Shown: piece by piece, positions 20,470 through 30,610 of the stretch
Numbering within the stretch: position 1 is the first letter of the stretch
How the letters are laid out: every line of letters starts with the position of its first letter
Origin: Ahaetulla prasina
Taxonomy: Eukaryota; Chordata; Lepidosauria; Squamata; Colubridae
Length of the DNA: 64,000 bases
NCBI RefSeq assembly: GCF_028640845.1
Contig: NC_080541.1
Location: 5,609,435 to 5,673,434, forward strand
Reading direction: 5' to 3'
The notes under the pieces: generated by a model
Databases searched by the model: none
Told to the model about the DNA's origin: nothing
Seen by the model: only the letters and a program-made list of their open reading frames with translations
Translations under genes and position numbers: made by a program

Positions 20470-20692
20470 TTCTTCCTTCCTTCCTTCCTTCCTTCCTTCC
20501 TTCCTTCCTTCCTTTTTCTTTTTGTCTTTCTGTCTTTTTTCTTTCCTTCCTTCCTTCCTTCCTTCCTTCCTTCCTTCCTTCCTTCCTTCCTTCCTTCCTT
20601 CCTTCCTTCCTTCCTTCCTTCCTCCTCCTCCTTTTCCTCCTCCTCCTCCTCTTTCCCCTCTTCCTCCTCCCTCTTTCTTCTTTCTTTAAGGG
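20470..20692. repeat. (CCTT)n and (TCC)n microsatellite
   Basis: Two long CCTT runs separated by TTTTTCTTTTTGTCTTTC, then a TCC-rich segment. Frames are compositional. Confidence 0.95.
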
Positions 20693-20977
20693 ATTGACTT
20701 GATAAGAAACTCGGCTCGAGAACTTTAATAAGGGCTTGGCTCGTTTTCTTCCAAATATTATAATGCATAAACATTTCGCCAGCTCCTCCGCTATGCATGA
20801 GTATGTCCTACAGAACAGAAGAATCAACATAATTTGATGCTAAATGGGCAACTTAACATGACACCCGAGGATAGCTAATGACTGCCTCGCCATTTGTATG
20901 CCTCTTACTGATATTTTAAAGAGTTTTGTGCAGGGAAAGCCGTTCTCTCCCGCGATGCTGAATTTCCGCCGTTAAAA
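20693..20977. other. Unassigned
   Basis: No repeat family recognised. Ends at the L1 target duplication. Confidence 0.4.
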
Positions 20978-20986
20978 CTCGCTTTA

Positions 20987-21850
20987 TGCAAGCGAAATGT
21001 TGGAGATGTAACTGTGATGATGCTACATATTTTCATGTATGGTGGACTTGTAAGAAAATTAAGTCTTTCTGGATAAGAATTTGGTGGATTATGCAGAATG
21101 TTCTGAAGAAGAAGATAAAGTTGCTGCCGCAATTTTTCCTTTTGGGAATAATACTGATCATCAATTGTGTTGTAAATGTTGTACCTTGATGAACGTATCT
21201 TTTCTTTTATGTACGCTGAGAGCATATGCACCAAGACAAATTCCTTGTGTGTCCAATCACACTTGGCCAATTAAAAAAAATTCTATTCTATTCTATTCTA
21301 TTCTATTCTATTCTGTTCTGTTCTATTCTATTCTATTCTATTCTATTCTAATAACAGACTGTACAGTGATTGAGACTAAATTGATTTTGAACTTAATAAC
21401 AGCAGCAAGACTGTTGATTGGACAATACTGGAAGAAAAAAGAATTATCCACAATACAAGAATGGATATTGAAAGTTTCTAATTTGGCTGAGATGGCTAAA
21501 ATCTCAGCCTTCTTGAAAGACAGTACTCAAGAAAAATATCTAAATGAATGGAAGAATTGGATTGACTATATTCAAAATAGATATCAGATTAAGAGATTTC
21601 AGATTGCCTTTGAATGAAGGATATCATTTTTGATTTTAATGGAAGAAGTCAGGTTATGTGAAAGAGAAGGATTATAATTGTGTTAGATTCCAAAAATTTA
21701 ATGTATGAATGTTTGTTTATTGAACTATACCTTGTGTTTGCTCCGGGAAGTCAGGGGGGGAGGGGGGTTTTGGAGGGAGGGGGGAGGGGGAATGAGAGGG
21801 GGAAAATTTATATGTTTTTGTAAAACTTTTTCAATAAAAAAAAACAAAAC
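20987..21850 (+). mobile_element. L1 LINE 3' end (split by Rex1-like insert)
   Basis: Codes for the extreme C-terminus of L1 ORF2 (CWRC...YFHVWWTCKK zinc-knuckle region) followed by a G-rich 3' UTR (about 21752-21800) and CAATAAAAAAAA. Flanked by a 9-bp duplication CTCGCTTTA (20978-20986, 21851-21859). A Rex1-like fragment with an (ATTCT)n tail sits inside at about 21159-21350. Confidence 0.88.
21159..21350 (+). mobile_element. Rex1-like LINE 3' fragment with (ATTCT)n tail
   Basis: CATCAATTGTGTTGTAAATG, then GTACCTTGATGAACGTATC, CCTTGTGTGTCCAATCACAC and a pentamer tail (21281-21350, with two GTTCT units). Imperfect direct repeats (AATAATACTGAT and AATAACAGACTG) flank it in the L1 host. Confidence 0.85.
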
Positions 21851-21943
21851 CTCGCTTTAACGGGTGTCTGCCAACGGCCCGGCTCTGTTGACACGAAGAA
21901 AGAAAGATATTTCTCTATGGCTCCTGTAGCCATTAAAATCTGC

Positions 21944-23040
21944 AGAATCAGGAAATGATTACATATAAAGATCTTTTGTATACTGAAAGAGGTAATTTGC
22001 AGTTAAAATCTCTGCAAGTATTAAGAGAGGAAGGGAAAAATTATACTTGGTTTCAATATGAGCAACTACGTGCTAGATGGAAGGGAGATCAGAAAATTGG
22101 TATAGAGCAGAACGAGGGAAATTTGGTAAAGCAAATTAGAAATCAGTCTCAGGAGCATATAAAGAGATTGTATAATGTGTTACTTGAAATAGATTCTGAA
22201 AGGGATTTGGTAAAGGACTGTATGATAAAGTGGGCACAAAATTTTCAGGAGCCAATATTATTGGAAACGTGGGAAAAATTTGGGTTAGAAATGTTAAATT
22301 CACGAGGCACAGAATCTGAGGAAAATTTTTATAAAATGTTTTATAGATGGCATCTAGATCCTAAAAATTATCGTATGTATCCAGAAATGCAAGCAAAATG
22401 TTGGAGATGTAATTGTGATGACGCTACATATTTTCACATTTGGTGGACTTGTAAGGACATAAAGGCCTTTTGGATAAAAATTTGGTGGATTTTACAAAAT
22501 GTTCTGAAAAAGAAGATAAAGTTCCTGCAATTTTTCTTGTTGGGAATTATTACGGATTGTACAGTAATTGAGACTAAATTGATTTTAAATCTAATAACTG
22601 CAGCAAGATTACTAATAGGACAATATTGGAAGAAAAAGAAGTACCAACAATAGAAGAATGGATATTGAAAGTTGCCAATTTGGCTGAGATGGCGAAGATA
22701 TCAGCCTTTTGAAAGACAATACGCAAGAAAGATACTTAAAGGAATGGAAAAATGGATTGACTATATTCAACGTAGATATCAGACTAAGAGTTATCAGACT
22801 GTTTTGAATGATTATGATGTATTATTTTGATTGCTTTTGGGGAAGTTAGGAATTGATGATTGTAGGGTATAATTAAGTTGGGATGAAAATTTTTAGCATA
22901 TGTTTGTTTTATTTTTAACTATACCTTGTGCTCGTTCCGGGAAGTCGGGGGGGGGAGGGGGGTTGTGAAGGGAGGGGGGAGGAGGGGGGGAAAGGGGGGG
23001 GAAAAATTTTGTAAAACTTTTTGAATAAAAAAAAAAAAAA
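21944..23040 (+). mobile_element. L1 LINE 3' end, 1.1 kb
   Basis: 5'-truncated L1 ending in a very G-rich 3' UTR (about 22945-23003) and GAATAAAAAA poly(A). A 9-bp duplication AAAATCTGC (21935-21943, 23037-23045) shows target-primed insertion. Same orientation as the previous L1 and only 93 bp downstream of it, but a separate event with its own duplication. Confidence 0.9.
21955..22653 (+). pseudogene. L1 ORF2 C-terminal remnant
   Basis: A 232-aa open segment from the region downstream of the RT domain to the C-terminal cysteine motif: WFQYEQLRARW, then FYKMFYRWHLDPKNYRMYP, then C-x2-C...H-x3-W-x-C at about residues 148-167. The usual L1 C-terminus continues (IEEWILKVANLAEM) but in a shifted frame after 22653. 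No start codon of its own, no endonuclease and no RT core. Confidence 0.85.
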
Positions 23041-23045
23041 TCTGC

Positions 23046-23235
23046 CTTGTACGGAAATGTGTGAGACAAAGGCATTGGAAAAACACTCAGGGAAATTAAA
23101 TGTGTTTCTGGGGAAAAAAAAAAACTGAGAGAAATTTATTTCGGTTGATTTCCCGCTGCTGTCTCTCACGTTTTTTGATGGGCTTTTCCTGTATTTTTAT
23201 TTCTTTGAACTTTCGCTACTTCCTATTCTCACTAA
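23046..23235. other. Unassigned spacer
   Basis: Between the L1 insertion and a CR1 3' end. Nothing recognised. Confidence 0.35.
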
Positions 23236-23695
23236 TCACAGGGCTGGAAGCAGTGGCGGGGTTCAGATTATGTTACTAATGGTTCGCATTGCACGCGTAC
23301 GCTCACTTCATGCACGCATGAGCCTGCCTTTCGTTCATGCGCCCAGCCTTCCACGTGTGTCCTTTGCTCATGCATGTGCCTTCCGTGTATGCTCCCAGCC
23401 TCAAAAACATACCTAAATAGGATGGCATACATGGACAGGTTCACCAGTGATTTCCGCTACCGATTTGGGCAAACTGGTCCAGTGACTGAAAAGCACTTCT
23501 AGCTGGAAGGGACCTTGGAGGTCCTCTAGTCCAACCCCCTGCTGAAGGAAGGAAGCTTCATAACATCCCTGACCGATAGGTTGTCTAATTTTGTCTTGAA
23601 AACCTTGAACGATGGAGCACCTGCAACTCTTGAGAGGCAAGCTGTTCCACGGATTAATCGTTCTCACTGTCAGGAAATTCCTCCTTAGTTCCAGC
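23236..23695 (-). mobile_element. CR1 LINE 3' end split by hAT
   Basis: ATCACAGGGCTGGAAG | hAT | GCTGGAAGGGACCTTGGAG, then CTAGTCCAACCCCCTGCTG and on to AATTCCTCCTTAGTTCCAG. Confidence 0.85.
23251..23501. mobile_element. hAT-e-like non-autonomous element
   Basis: Left end CAGTGGCGGGGTTCAG; the right end is diverged (CTGAAAAGCACTTCTA). Exact 8-bp duplication GCTGGAAG (23243-23250, 23502-23509) in the CR1 host. Confidence 0.85.
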
Positions 23696-24073
23696 TTGCA
23701 AGACGGTAGACTACGGTTCTCAACAGACCCAAGAGGACCTTCCTAGGAAAACTGCCAGTCTTAATGGCAAGATTCATCATGGGCCTTCCTTAAGAGCAAT
23801 ATCCACAACCACAGGCCAATATTACCAAGGAAAATGTTGGCATCCCTTTGATTTTGATTCTACTGGAGTGCTACATGTTTGTAAAGAGTTTTTAATGCAT
23901 TTAAGGGGGTAATAATATTATGGACTTCTGGAAAGGATGTGGCAAACTGAAGAGATGATGATGATGGTGCTGGTGGTGCTGGTGATGATGATGATGATAT
24001 ATCCATTCAGTCATGTCTGACTTTTGGCAATTCCACAGGCCAGGACTCTGCACATCTTCCGATTAACAGATGA

Positions 24074-24199
24074 ACAGAGTTGGAAGGGATCTTATAGGTC
24101 ATCTAGTCCACCTCCCCACCCAAGCAGGAGACCCTACACCATTTCTGACATATGGCAGTCCACTCTCTTCTTGAAAGCTTCAAGTGATGAAGCTCCCAC
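24074..24199 (-). mobile_element. CR1 LINE 3' end (unit 1)
   Basis: CAGAGTTGGAAGGGATC to GATGAAGCTCCCAC, cut by the LTR-2-like insertion. The matching piece in unit 2 is 25339-25464. Confidence 0.85.
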
Positions 24200-24784
24200 T
24201 GTCAGAGTTCCAAGTAATACATCCCCTTCAATAAGAACACTGAGTGTTGTGACTCCAGCCCCCGAACCTGGCCCCATGCCCGAAAGTGATTCTGAGAGTG
24301 AGGGGGAAGGGCTGGTAAGGCTTACCTTGGGAGCACCGATTCCTTTGGCTCGGCTCCAGAAGCCAGAACCAGACCAGTCGGAGGACGTAATGAGGCCGTT
24401 ATCCCCGATTCCTCCCTTCCCCAGGCTACGCCTTCAGACCCAGCTGATAATAATAATCAAGCTTGGCTTGACCCGTGCTTCAGAAGATTAGAGAGGCAGT
24501 GTCATCAAAAGTAAGGATATATAAGGAGCTTTGGGACTGCTCTCACTCCACAGGAAGCAAAAGTTTAGCTGAACTGTTTCAAAAAGAGCTGAAAGTCTTG
24601 CTACATGCGTCATTTGTTTGAACTTTGGCAGGCAGCTGCAATTTCTTTGTCAGGACTGATAAGAGCCGTGAATCCACTGGCTGAAGGCCAGCTCATGGGT
24701 CTGAAGTGGGGAAGAAGACAGAATACTGAGGCAGGGTTGACACCCATAGCTTCTGAAGACAAGCACTATTTCCTTGAATTGTAC
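24200..24784 (+). mobile_element. LTR-2-like element (unit 1)
   Basis: Begins TGTCAGAGTTCCAAG exactly where the CR1 phrase GCTCCCAC is interrupted. Has a TATA-like box (GGATATATAAGGAG) near 24513 and a proline/serine/glutamate-rich translatable stretch as in other LTRs here. The 3' border is not seen. LTR nature is inferred from the TG start and TATA arrangement. Confidence 0.5.
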
Positions 24785-25060
24785 CAGGGGTGAAATACAG
24801 CAGGTTCTGGAGAACCGGTAACGGAAATTTTGAGCAGTTCAGAGAACCAGCAAATACTACCTCTGGCTGGCCCCAGAGTGGGGTGGGAATGGGCATTTTG
24901 CAGAATCCTTCCCCCAGGAGTGGGGAGGGAATGGAGATTTTGCAATATCCTTCCCCTAGGAGTGGGAGGAATGGGCATTTTTGCAGTATCCTTCCCTAGG
25001 AGTGGGAGGAATGGGCATTTTGCAGTATCCTTCCCTAGGAGTGGGAGGAATGGAGATTTT
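24785..25060. mobile_element. hAT-a MITE, truncated by duplication junction
   Basis: CAGGGGTGAAATACAGC start with about four internal minisatellite units. Ends abruptly at GCAATATCC where unit 2 begins. Confidence 0.9.
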
Positions 25061-25338
25061 GCAATATCCACAACCACAGGCCAATATTACCAAGGAAAAT
25101 GTTGGCATCCCTTTGATTTTGATTCTACTGGAGTGCTACATGTTTGTAAAGAGTTCTTAATGCATTTAAGGGGGTAATAATATTATGGACTTCTGGAAAG
25201 GATGTGGCAAACTGAAGAGATGATGATGATGGTGCTGGTGGTGCTGGTGATGATGATGATGATATATCCATTCAATCATGTCTGACTTTTGGCAATTCCA
25301 CAGGCCAGGACTCTGCACATCTTCCGATTAACAGATGA

Positions 25339-25464
25339 ACAGAGTTGGAAGGGATCTTGTAGATCATCTAGTCCACCTCCCCGCCCAAGCAGGAGACCCT
25401 ACACCATTTCTGACAGATGGCAGTCCAGTCTCTTCTTGAAAACTTCTGGTGATGAAGCTCCCAC
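25339..25464 (-). mobile_element. CR1 LINE 3' end (unit 2)
   Basis: Duplicate of 24074-24199 with a few substitutions. Confidence 0.85.
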
Positions 25465-26042
25465 TGTCAGAGTTCCAAGTAATACATCCCCTTCAATAAG
25501 AACACTGAGTGTTGTGACTCCAGCCCCCAAACCTGGCCCCATGCCCAAAAGTGACTCCGAGAGTGAGGGGGAAGGGCCGGTAAAGCTTACCTCGGGAGCA
25601 CCGATTCCTTTGGCTCGGCCCCAGGAGGCAGAACCAGACTAGTCGGAGGATGTAATAAGGCCATCACCCCCTGATTCCTCCCTTCCCCAGGCTACACCTT
25701 CAGACCCAGCTGATAATAATAATCAGGCTTGGCTTGACCCGTGCTTAAGAAGATTAGAGAGGCGGTGTCATCAAAAGGAAGGATATATAAGGAGCTTTGG
25801 GACTGCTCTCACTCCACAGGAAGCAAAAGTTTAGCTGAACTGTTTCAAAAAGAGCTGAAAGTCTTGCTACGTGAGTCATTTGTTTGAACTTTGGCAGGCA
25901 GCTGCAATTTCTTTGCCAGGACTGATAAGAGCCGTGAATCCACTGGCTGAAGGCCAGCTCATGGGTCTGAAGTGGGGAAGGAGACAGAATACTGAGGCAG
26001 GGTTGACACCCACAGCTTCTGAAGACAAGCACTATTTCCTTG
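25465..26042 (+). mobile_element. LTR-2-like element (unit 2)
   Basis: Duplicate of 24200-24784. TATA-like GGATATATAAGGAG near 25783. Confidence 0.5.
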
Positions 26043-26050
26043 AATTGTAC

Positions 26051-26398
26051 CAGGGGTGAAATACAGCAGGTTCTGGAGAACCGGTAACGGAAATTTTGAG
26101 CAGTTCAGAGAACCAGCAAATACTACCTCTGGCTGGCCCCAGAGTGGGGTGGGAATGAGCATTTTGCAGTATCCTTCCCCCAGGAGTGGGGAGGGAATGG
26201 GCATTTTGCAGTATCCTTCCCCTAGGAGTGGGGAGGGAATGGGCATTTTTGCAGTATCCTTCCCCCAGGAGTGGGGAGGGAATGGAGATTTTGCAATATC
26301 CTTCCCCTGCCACGCCCACCAAGCCACACCACACCCACCTAGGCGTGTAAGCCACGCCTACAGAACCGGTAGTAAAACAAAATTGGATTTCACCACTG
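26051..26398. mobile_element. hAT-a MITE, complete
   Basis: CAGGGGTGAAATACAGCAGG to TTGGATTTCACCACTG with an exact 8-bp duplication AATTGTAC (26043-26050, 26399-26406). About four internal ~45-bp units. This copy fixes the ends of the family. Confidence 0.96.
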
Positions 26399-26406
26399 AA
26401 TTGTAC

Positions 26407-26743
26407 TATGCTTTGGCTAGTGTCAGCTTTGGTGGTGTCCGGCCACCGTGTTCTTCCTTTTAGCGCTAATTCTTGCAAGCCTAATTGTTTTCTCCATCAA
26501 ATTCCCCCGCATGACATGGCCAAAATGAGTGCGATTTTGAATGAAGGACATCCCTGAAGAAATAAGAATGATGTTAAGACCAAAATCTGTGGCCAGTTAA
26601 AGGCTCCAGCCTGGCAAAATCTTTCTGGAGGAAGGAGAGATCTTGAGATAGCCCAAACACACTCTGCATAGCTGCTTCTCGTGAGTAGATGGCAGAACAG
26701 GACTTTTGTGATCTGTTTGTGAATTGATCAGCTGGGAGTTAAG
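26407..26743. other. Unassigned
   Basis: About 340 bases; may be the continuation of the LTR-2-like host. No domain. Confidence 0.35.
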
Positions 26744-26885
26744 CAGTGGTGGTTTTCAATTTTTTTTACTACCGGTTCTGTGGGTGTGGCTTGTGGGCGT
26801 GGCATGATTTGTTGGATGTGGCTTGACAGGGAAAGGATACTGCCAAATCTCCATTCCCTCCCCACTCCACTAACCTGCTCCGGGA
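26744..26885. mobile_element. hAT-a left-end fragment
   Basis: CAGTGGTGGTTTTCAATTTT, TTACTACCGGTTCTGTGGG and one internal unit (GGATACTGCCAAATCTCC). The right end is missing. Confidence 0.7.
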
Positions 26886-27490
26886 AGGAATCAAACTCCC
26901 CCCTCTTCATTTCCCCAAATAAAATATTACTCATAAGCAAAGGCTCCCAGAAAAGGAAGAAAAAATCAAGCTGCTAACAAAAGACCCTGCCTGAAGCTCA
27001 TTCCACAAACCTGCCAGCTGCATAAAGGAAACTCTGTAAGAAGAAAACAGCTACCGGTGCTTAGAGATAATAGAAAGTGGAAGCTGGAAGTTCAGTTCCA
27101 TTTACAAGCAGGCAGAAAAATCATTCAAGACAGGATATTTCACAATGGAAATCGCCCAAACCTTTTTAGAAACACAAAGCCCATGTTGCACAAACCTCAA
27201 AACTTCAAAAACATAGAACCATATAAGAATCCCTCCTCTTATCCAGTTTGTTGTTCAGCTGACCCAGAAACGAACTGCTGAATGTCACTTCGCTTCTGCA
27301 AGTAAAAAACCTCCTTCCAGCAGCTGCTTCTTGGCTTATCAATTTAAAGCGACGGCGTCTTTTTTTCCCCCCCTTCTTCTTCTTCTTTGCCAAGTGATCT
27401 CCCGGCTGAAATGCGAGCCCTGATTTGTTTCCTTCTAGCCGATCAGCTGAGAGACTGGGAGGCAGTGAATGGATTGGGAGCAGGGCCAGG
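26886..27490. other. Unassigned
   Basis: About 600 bases with no family recognised. Short 60-74 aa frames have no domain. Confidence 0.4.
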
Positions 27491-27582
27491 CAGAGGTGGT
27501 AGTTACCGGTTCTCTGAACTACTCAAAATTTCCACTACTGGTTCGCATGAACCGGTCAGAACCGGCTGAAACTCCCTCTCTG
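27491..27582. mobile_element. hAT-a-like end fragment
   Basis: CAGAGGTGGTAGTTACCGG, ACTACTCAAAATTTCCACTA and AACCGGTCAGAACCGGCTG match the right third of hAT-a. No duplication found. Confidence 0.55.
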
Positions 27583-27701
27583 GAGTTAAGAGATTGTATC
27601 CCCCCTTCATAGTTTGCTTTTCAAGAATCAAAGTCGATATCTCTACCTAGTTTGAGACTTCACATTCTCTAAATTGATAGTATTAAAGTTAGTTTACCAT
27701 G

Positions 27702-27968
27702 CATAGGTCGGATTCAGTTACCTTCCTTCCCGGTTTGCAAATTTGAGCGCACATGGCCCCCGGGCATGGCTTGGTGGGTGCGGCAGGGGAAGGATCCTGC
27801 AAAATCCCCATTCCCACCCCACTCTGGGGCCAGCCAGAGGGGGTATTTGCCAGTGCGCATGGCCCCCAAAATGTGGCAAAATAGGACGGCATTATATCCC
27901 GGCGGGTGGGCGGAGCCTACCGCAGTCGCCGCTAACGGTTTGCCCGAACCATCTGAATCCCACCACTG
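27702..27968. mobile_element. Chimeric hAT element (hAT-e ends, hAT-a middle)
   Basis: CATAGGTCGGATTCAG to CTGAATCCCACCACTG. Flanking TTACCATG (27694-27701) and CTACCATG (27969-27976) match at 7 of 8. The centre (about 27765-27850) carries hAT-a-specific sequence (GGATCCTGCAAAATCCCC, GGGGCCAGCCAGAGG), unlike the similar element at 19409. Confidence 0.8.
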
Positions 27969-27976
27969 CTACCATG

Positions 27977-28434
27977 ATGTAAGGACAAAAGCCTCAAAAA
28001 ACCAGTCACCCAAATGGAAAATTCCATCGGAAAGAAAGATCCGTAAATGAAGAAGCGATATCAGCAATCTCTAAAGAATATCAAGGAATTGAAATTGTAA
28101 AATAATAAAGATCAAGGAAAGTTTATTGCAAAGATGTAATCTTGGCATAAAGCGATGAAAGAAATTTCAGAAGAATTAAAAGAGGGAGTCATGGCTATTT
28201 CAAAGAAAATGGAATGATCTGTAGATAAGAATGAATTAACTTTAGCAAAATAAGCATTTGAACAAACCCGAATTTGTTTAATAATAATCTACTGGCTGGA
28301 AAGTTTATAGTAACATAGATCCTTGCCCTGATAAAAATGAAATAAATAAATAGATAAATTTTTGCAGTGACATCTGGAAAATCTCAGAGAATGCAATAAA
28401 GATGCAAAATGGATAAGAGAAACTGAGAATCAAT
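27977..28434. other. AT-rich unassigned DNA
   Basis: A-rich, many stop codons in all frames. Possibly an old LINE remnant, but nothing specific can be named. Confidence 0.35.
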
Positions 28435-28515
28435 CAGAATAGAACTGGAAGGGACCTCGGAGGTCTTCTAGTCCAGCCCCTTGCTCAAGCAGGAGATCCT
28501 TAGAATATTAGCTCA
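28435..28515 (-). mobile_element. CR1 LINE 3' terminal fragment
   Basis: AGAATAGAACTGGAAGGGAC, CTCGGAGGTCTTCTAGTCC, CTCAAGCAGGAGATCC. Confidence 0.8.
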
Positions 28516-28593
28516 GTCAAAGTGGATGATTAACTTTCATCATATCGGAAATGATTAAGGAAATTGTGATTAGATGTTGGGTCAATTCGATTA

Positions 28594-28945
28594 CAGGTCA
28601 TCTTTGATTTATAGACATTCATTTAGTGACCATTCAAAGTTATGAGAACATTAAAAATTGATGTAGGACCATTTTACACACTTATGACTGTTGCAAAATC
28701 CCCAAGGCCACCTGATTCAAATTCAGACTCTTGTCAACTGGCTCATACTTATGACGATTGCAGAGTCCTGGAGTCATGTGATCACCTTTTGCAGTCTGCT
28801 CTCAAGCAAAGTCAATGGGGAAGCCAGATTGACTTAACAACCGTGTGACTAACTTAAAAACGGCAGTGATTCACATAACAACGGTAGCAGGAAAGGTTAT
28901 AAAACGGGGCAAAACTCTCTTAACAGCGGTCTTGTTTAGCAATGG
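28594..28945. mobile_element. DNA-transposon-like repeat (family T)
   Basis: CAGGTCATCTTTGATTTATA at the left. Inside are GACCATTCAAAGTTATGAG, TCACCTTTTGCAGTCTGC, GTCAATGGGGAAGCCAGAT and ATAAAACGGGGCAAAACTC; the right end is eroded near AGCAATGGAGAC. The longest copy of the family in this window. Confidence 0.65.
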
Positions 28946-28947
28946 AG

Positions 28948-29108
28948 ACTAGCTTGACTCCCTCTTCTTTGTGGAATACTGCTATCGTGTCATCCCCTAG
29001 TCCTTCTCATTAATTTTTGCAACCGTTCTTCATATGTTGTAGCCTTCAACTCTCTAATCCTCTTGGTTGCTCTTCTCTGCACTCTTTCTAGAATCTCAAC
29101 ATCTTTTT
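28948..29108 (-). mobile_element. CR1 LINE fragment
   Basis: TAGCTTGACTCCCTCTTC, GTTGTAGCCTTCAACTCTC, TCTGCACTCTTTCTAGAATC. On minus this codes LERVQRRATKRIRELKATTY, the CR1 C-terminal motif. Confidence 0.85.
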
Positions 29109-29330
29109 TTATCTCTACTCTTCTACTTTCTTCTTTCCTCCTCTCCTTCTCCTTCTTTCCTTCCCCTTCCTTTCCCACACTCCACACTTCTTCCCCCCTT
29201 TCTAACCTTCTCTCTTACTCTTGTTTCCCCTCTCTTTCTTCCTCTCCTTTTCCCTTTCTTCTTTTCCTCTCTCTCCTTCCTCTCTCCTCTCCTCGATCGC
29301 TCTCCATTCTCTCTCTGTTGTTGTATTCAT
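29109..29330. repeat. Polypyrimidine tract
   Basis: CT-rich simple sequence of about 220 bases. Frames are compositional. Confidence 0.85.
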
Positions 29331-29587
29331 TTTCAGTTTAGTATTTTCCCAAGCGATATTTGAGCAATCCCGATTTTTTTACTTTCTTTTCAATTAATTT
29401 TTCATTTTACTAAGTGAAGAGTAGATGGAAGAAGGGAGTGAAAGGAAAGAGAGGAGAGGGAGAAGAAGGATTGTTGTAAAACAAGGGAGAAATGAAATGG
29501 TAGAAGACCAACCCGGAATATAATTAAATTGTTTAGGATGAAGATTGTATCAGTAGAAAAGCTAAAAGAAAATACGTATGTTAGATA
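29331..29587. other. Unassigned AT-rich spacer
   Basis: No repeat family recognised. Confidence 0.35.
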
Positions 29588-29740
29588 ATAGAATAGAATA
29601 GAATAGAATAGAATAGAATAGAATAGAATAGAATAGAATAGAATAGAATAGAATAGAATAGAATTTTTTATTGGCCAAGTGTGATTGGACACACAAGGAA
29701 TTTGTCTTGGTGCATATGCTCTCAGTGTACATAAGAAACT
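29588..29740 (-). mobile_element. Rex1-like LINE 3' terminus with (AATAG)n tail
   Basis: About 15 AATAG units (29588-29663), then TTTTTTATTGGCCAAGTGTG and CATATGCTCTCAGTGTAC. Truncated soon after. Confidence 0.9.
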
Positions 29741-29925
29741 GTACAGTTAAAATATGTTTATGAGAAAAAATAATAAATAAAAAACTTTCCAAAAACAAAC
29801 CAACAAACATCTTTTTTTTAAAAAAATATATTTTTTATTAAGCTTTTCACCCTTAAAAACAAAATGAAGAAAAACACAACAACAACAACAAAACCACATT
29901 AAAAACACATCAACAAACATCTTTT
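29741..29925. other. A-rich spacer
   Basis: A-rich DNA with an (AAC)n-like stretch near 29877. Confidence 0.4.
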
Positions 29926-30610
29926 TTATATCATGGTGACCAAACCAGGATGCAGTATTCCAAATGTGATCTTACCAAGGCATTGTAAAGTGGTAGTAAC
30001 GCTTCACGTGATTTTGATTCTATCCCTCTGTTAATGCAGCCCAGGTAGGAGTGCATTGGCTTTTCGGGTAGCTGCCATATGTTTCTGGTTCATGCTTTGG
30101 TGATGGCCCAGTAGGACTTCAAGACCCCTCTCATAGTTACTACTATTAAGTAACTACTCATAGTTACTTCTACTATAGTTACTACCTTAGGTAAAGGTAA
30201 AGGTTCTCCTTGCACATTCGTGCTAGTCGTTGCCAACTCTAGGGGGCAGTGCTCATCTCCGTTTCAAAGCCGAAGAGCCAGCGCTGTCCAAAGACGTCTC
30301 TGTGGTCATGTGGCCGGCATGACACAATGCCAAAGGCACACGGAACGCTGTTACCTTCCCACCAAAGACGGTCCCTATTTTTCTACTTGCATTTTTATGT
30401 GCTTTCGAAACTGCTAGGTTGGCAGAAGCTGGGACAAGTAACAGGAGCTCACCCCGTTACACGGCAGCACTAGGGATTCGAACCGCTGAGCTGCCGACCG
30501 TTCAATCAACAAGCTCAACATCCTAGCCCCTGAGCCACCGTGTCCCTTAGTTACTACTATAGGCCCTACCTATTCTATATCTGTTGAGTATACCCATTCT
30601 ATACCATTTT
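29926..30610 (-). mobile_element. CR1 LINE fragment split by a SINE
   Basis: CATCTTTTTTATATCATGG, AATGTGATCTTACCAAGGC, GGACTTCAAGACCCCTCTC, then after the SINE TAGTTACTACTATAGGCCC. Matches the CR1 region upstream of the 3' end. Confidence 0.75.
30186..30547 (-). mobile_element. tRNA-derived SINE (long-body type)
   Basis: On minus it starts GGGACACGGTGGCTCAGGGG, with a B box GGTTCGAATCCC and a body containing GCCGGCCACATGACCAC, GGACAGCGCTGGCTCTTCGG and a CCTTTACCTTTACC end. A 10-bp duplication TAGTTACTAC (30176-30185, 30548-30557) flanks it. A familiar squamate SINE type, distinct from the L2-tailed SINE. Confidence 0.85.

Larger units (their letters stand above)
23796..25060 (+). repeat. Tandem duplication, unit 1 (1,265 bp)
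   Basis: First copy of a direct tandem duplication. Unit boundaries are marked by GCAATATCC at 23796, 25061 and 26293. It contains a (GAT)n stretch, a CR1 3' piece, an LTR-2-like segment and the left part of a hAT-a MITE. The MITE is cut off at the junction here but complete in unit 2. Confidence 0.93.
25061..26292 (+). repeat. Tandem duplication, unit 2 (1,232 bp)
   Basis: Second copy, nearly identical to unit 1 by eye. Length differs mainly in the number and spacing of the internal hAT-a minisatellite units. The right junction lies inside the hAT-a MITE, which continues normally to 26398. Confidence 0.93.

Noticed and set aside
24024..25642. Paired frames of 155 and 117 aa resembling each other.
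   Set aside because: Similarity comes from the tandem DNA duplication; the frames cross CR1 and LTR-like sequence and share no known domain.
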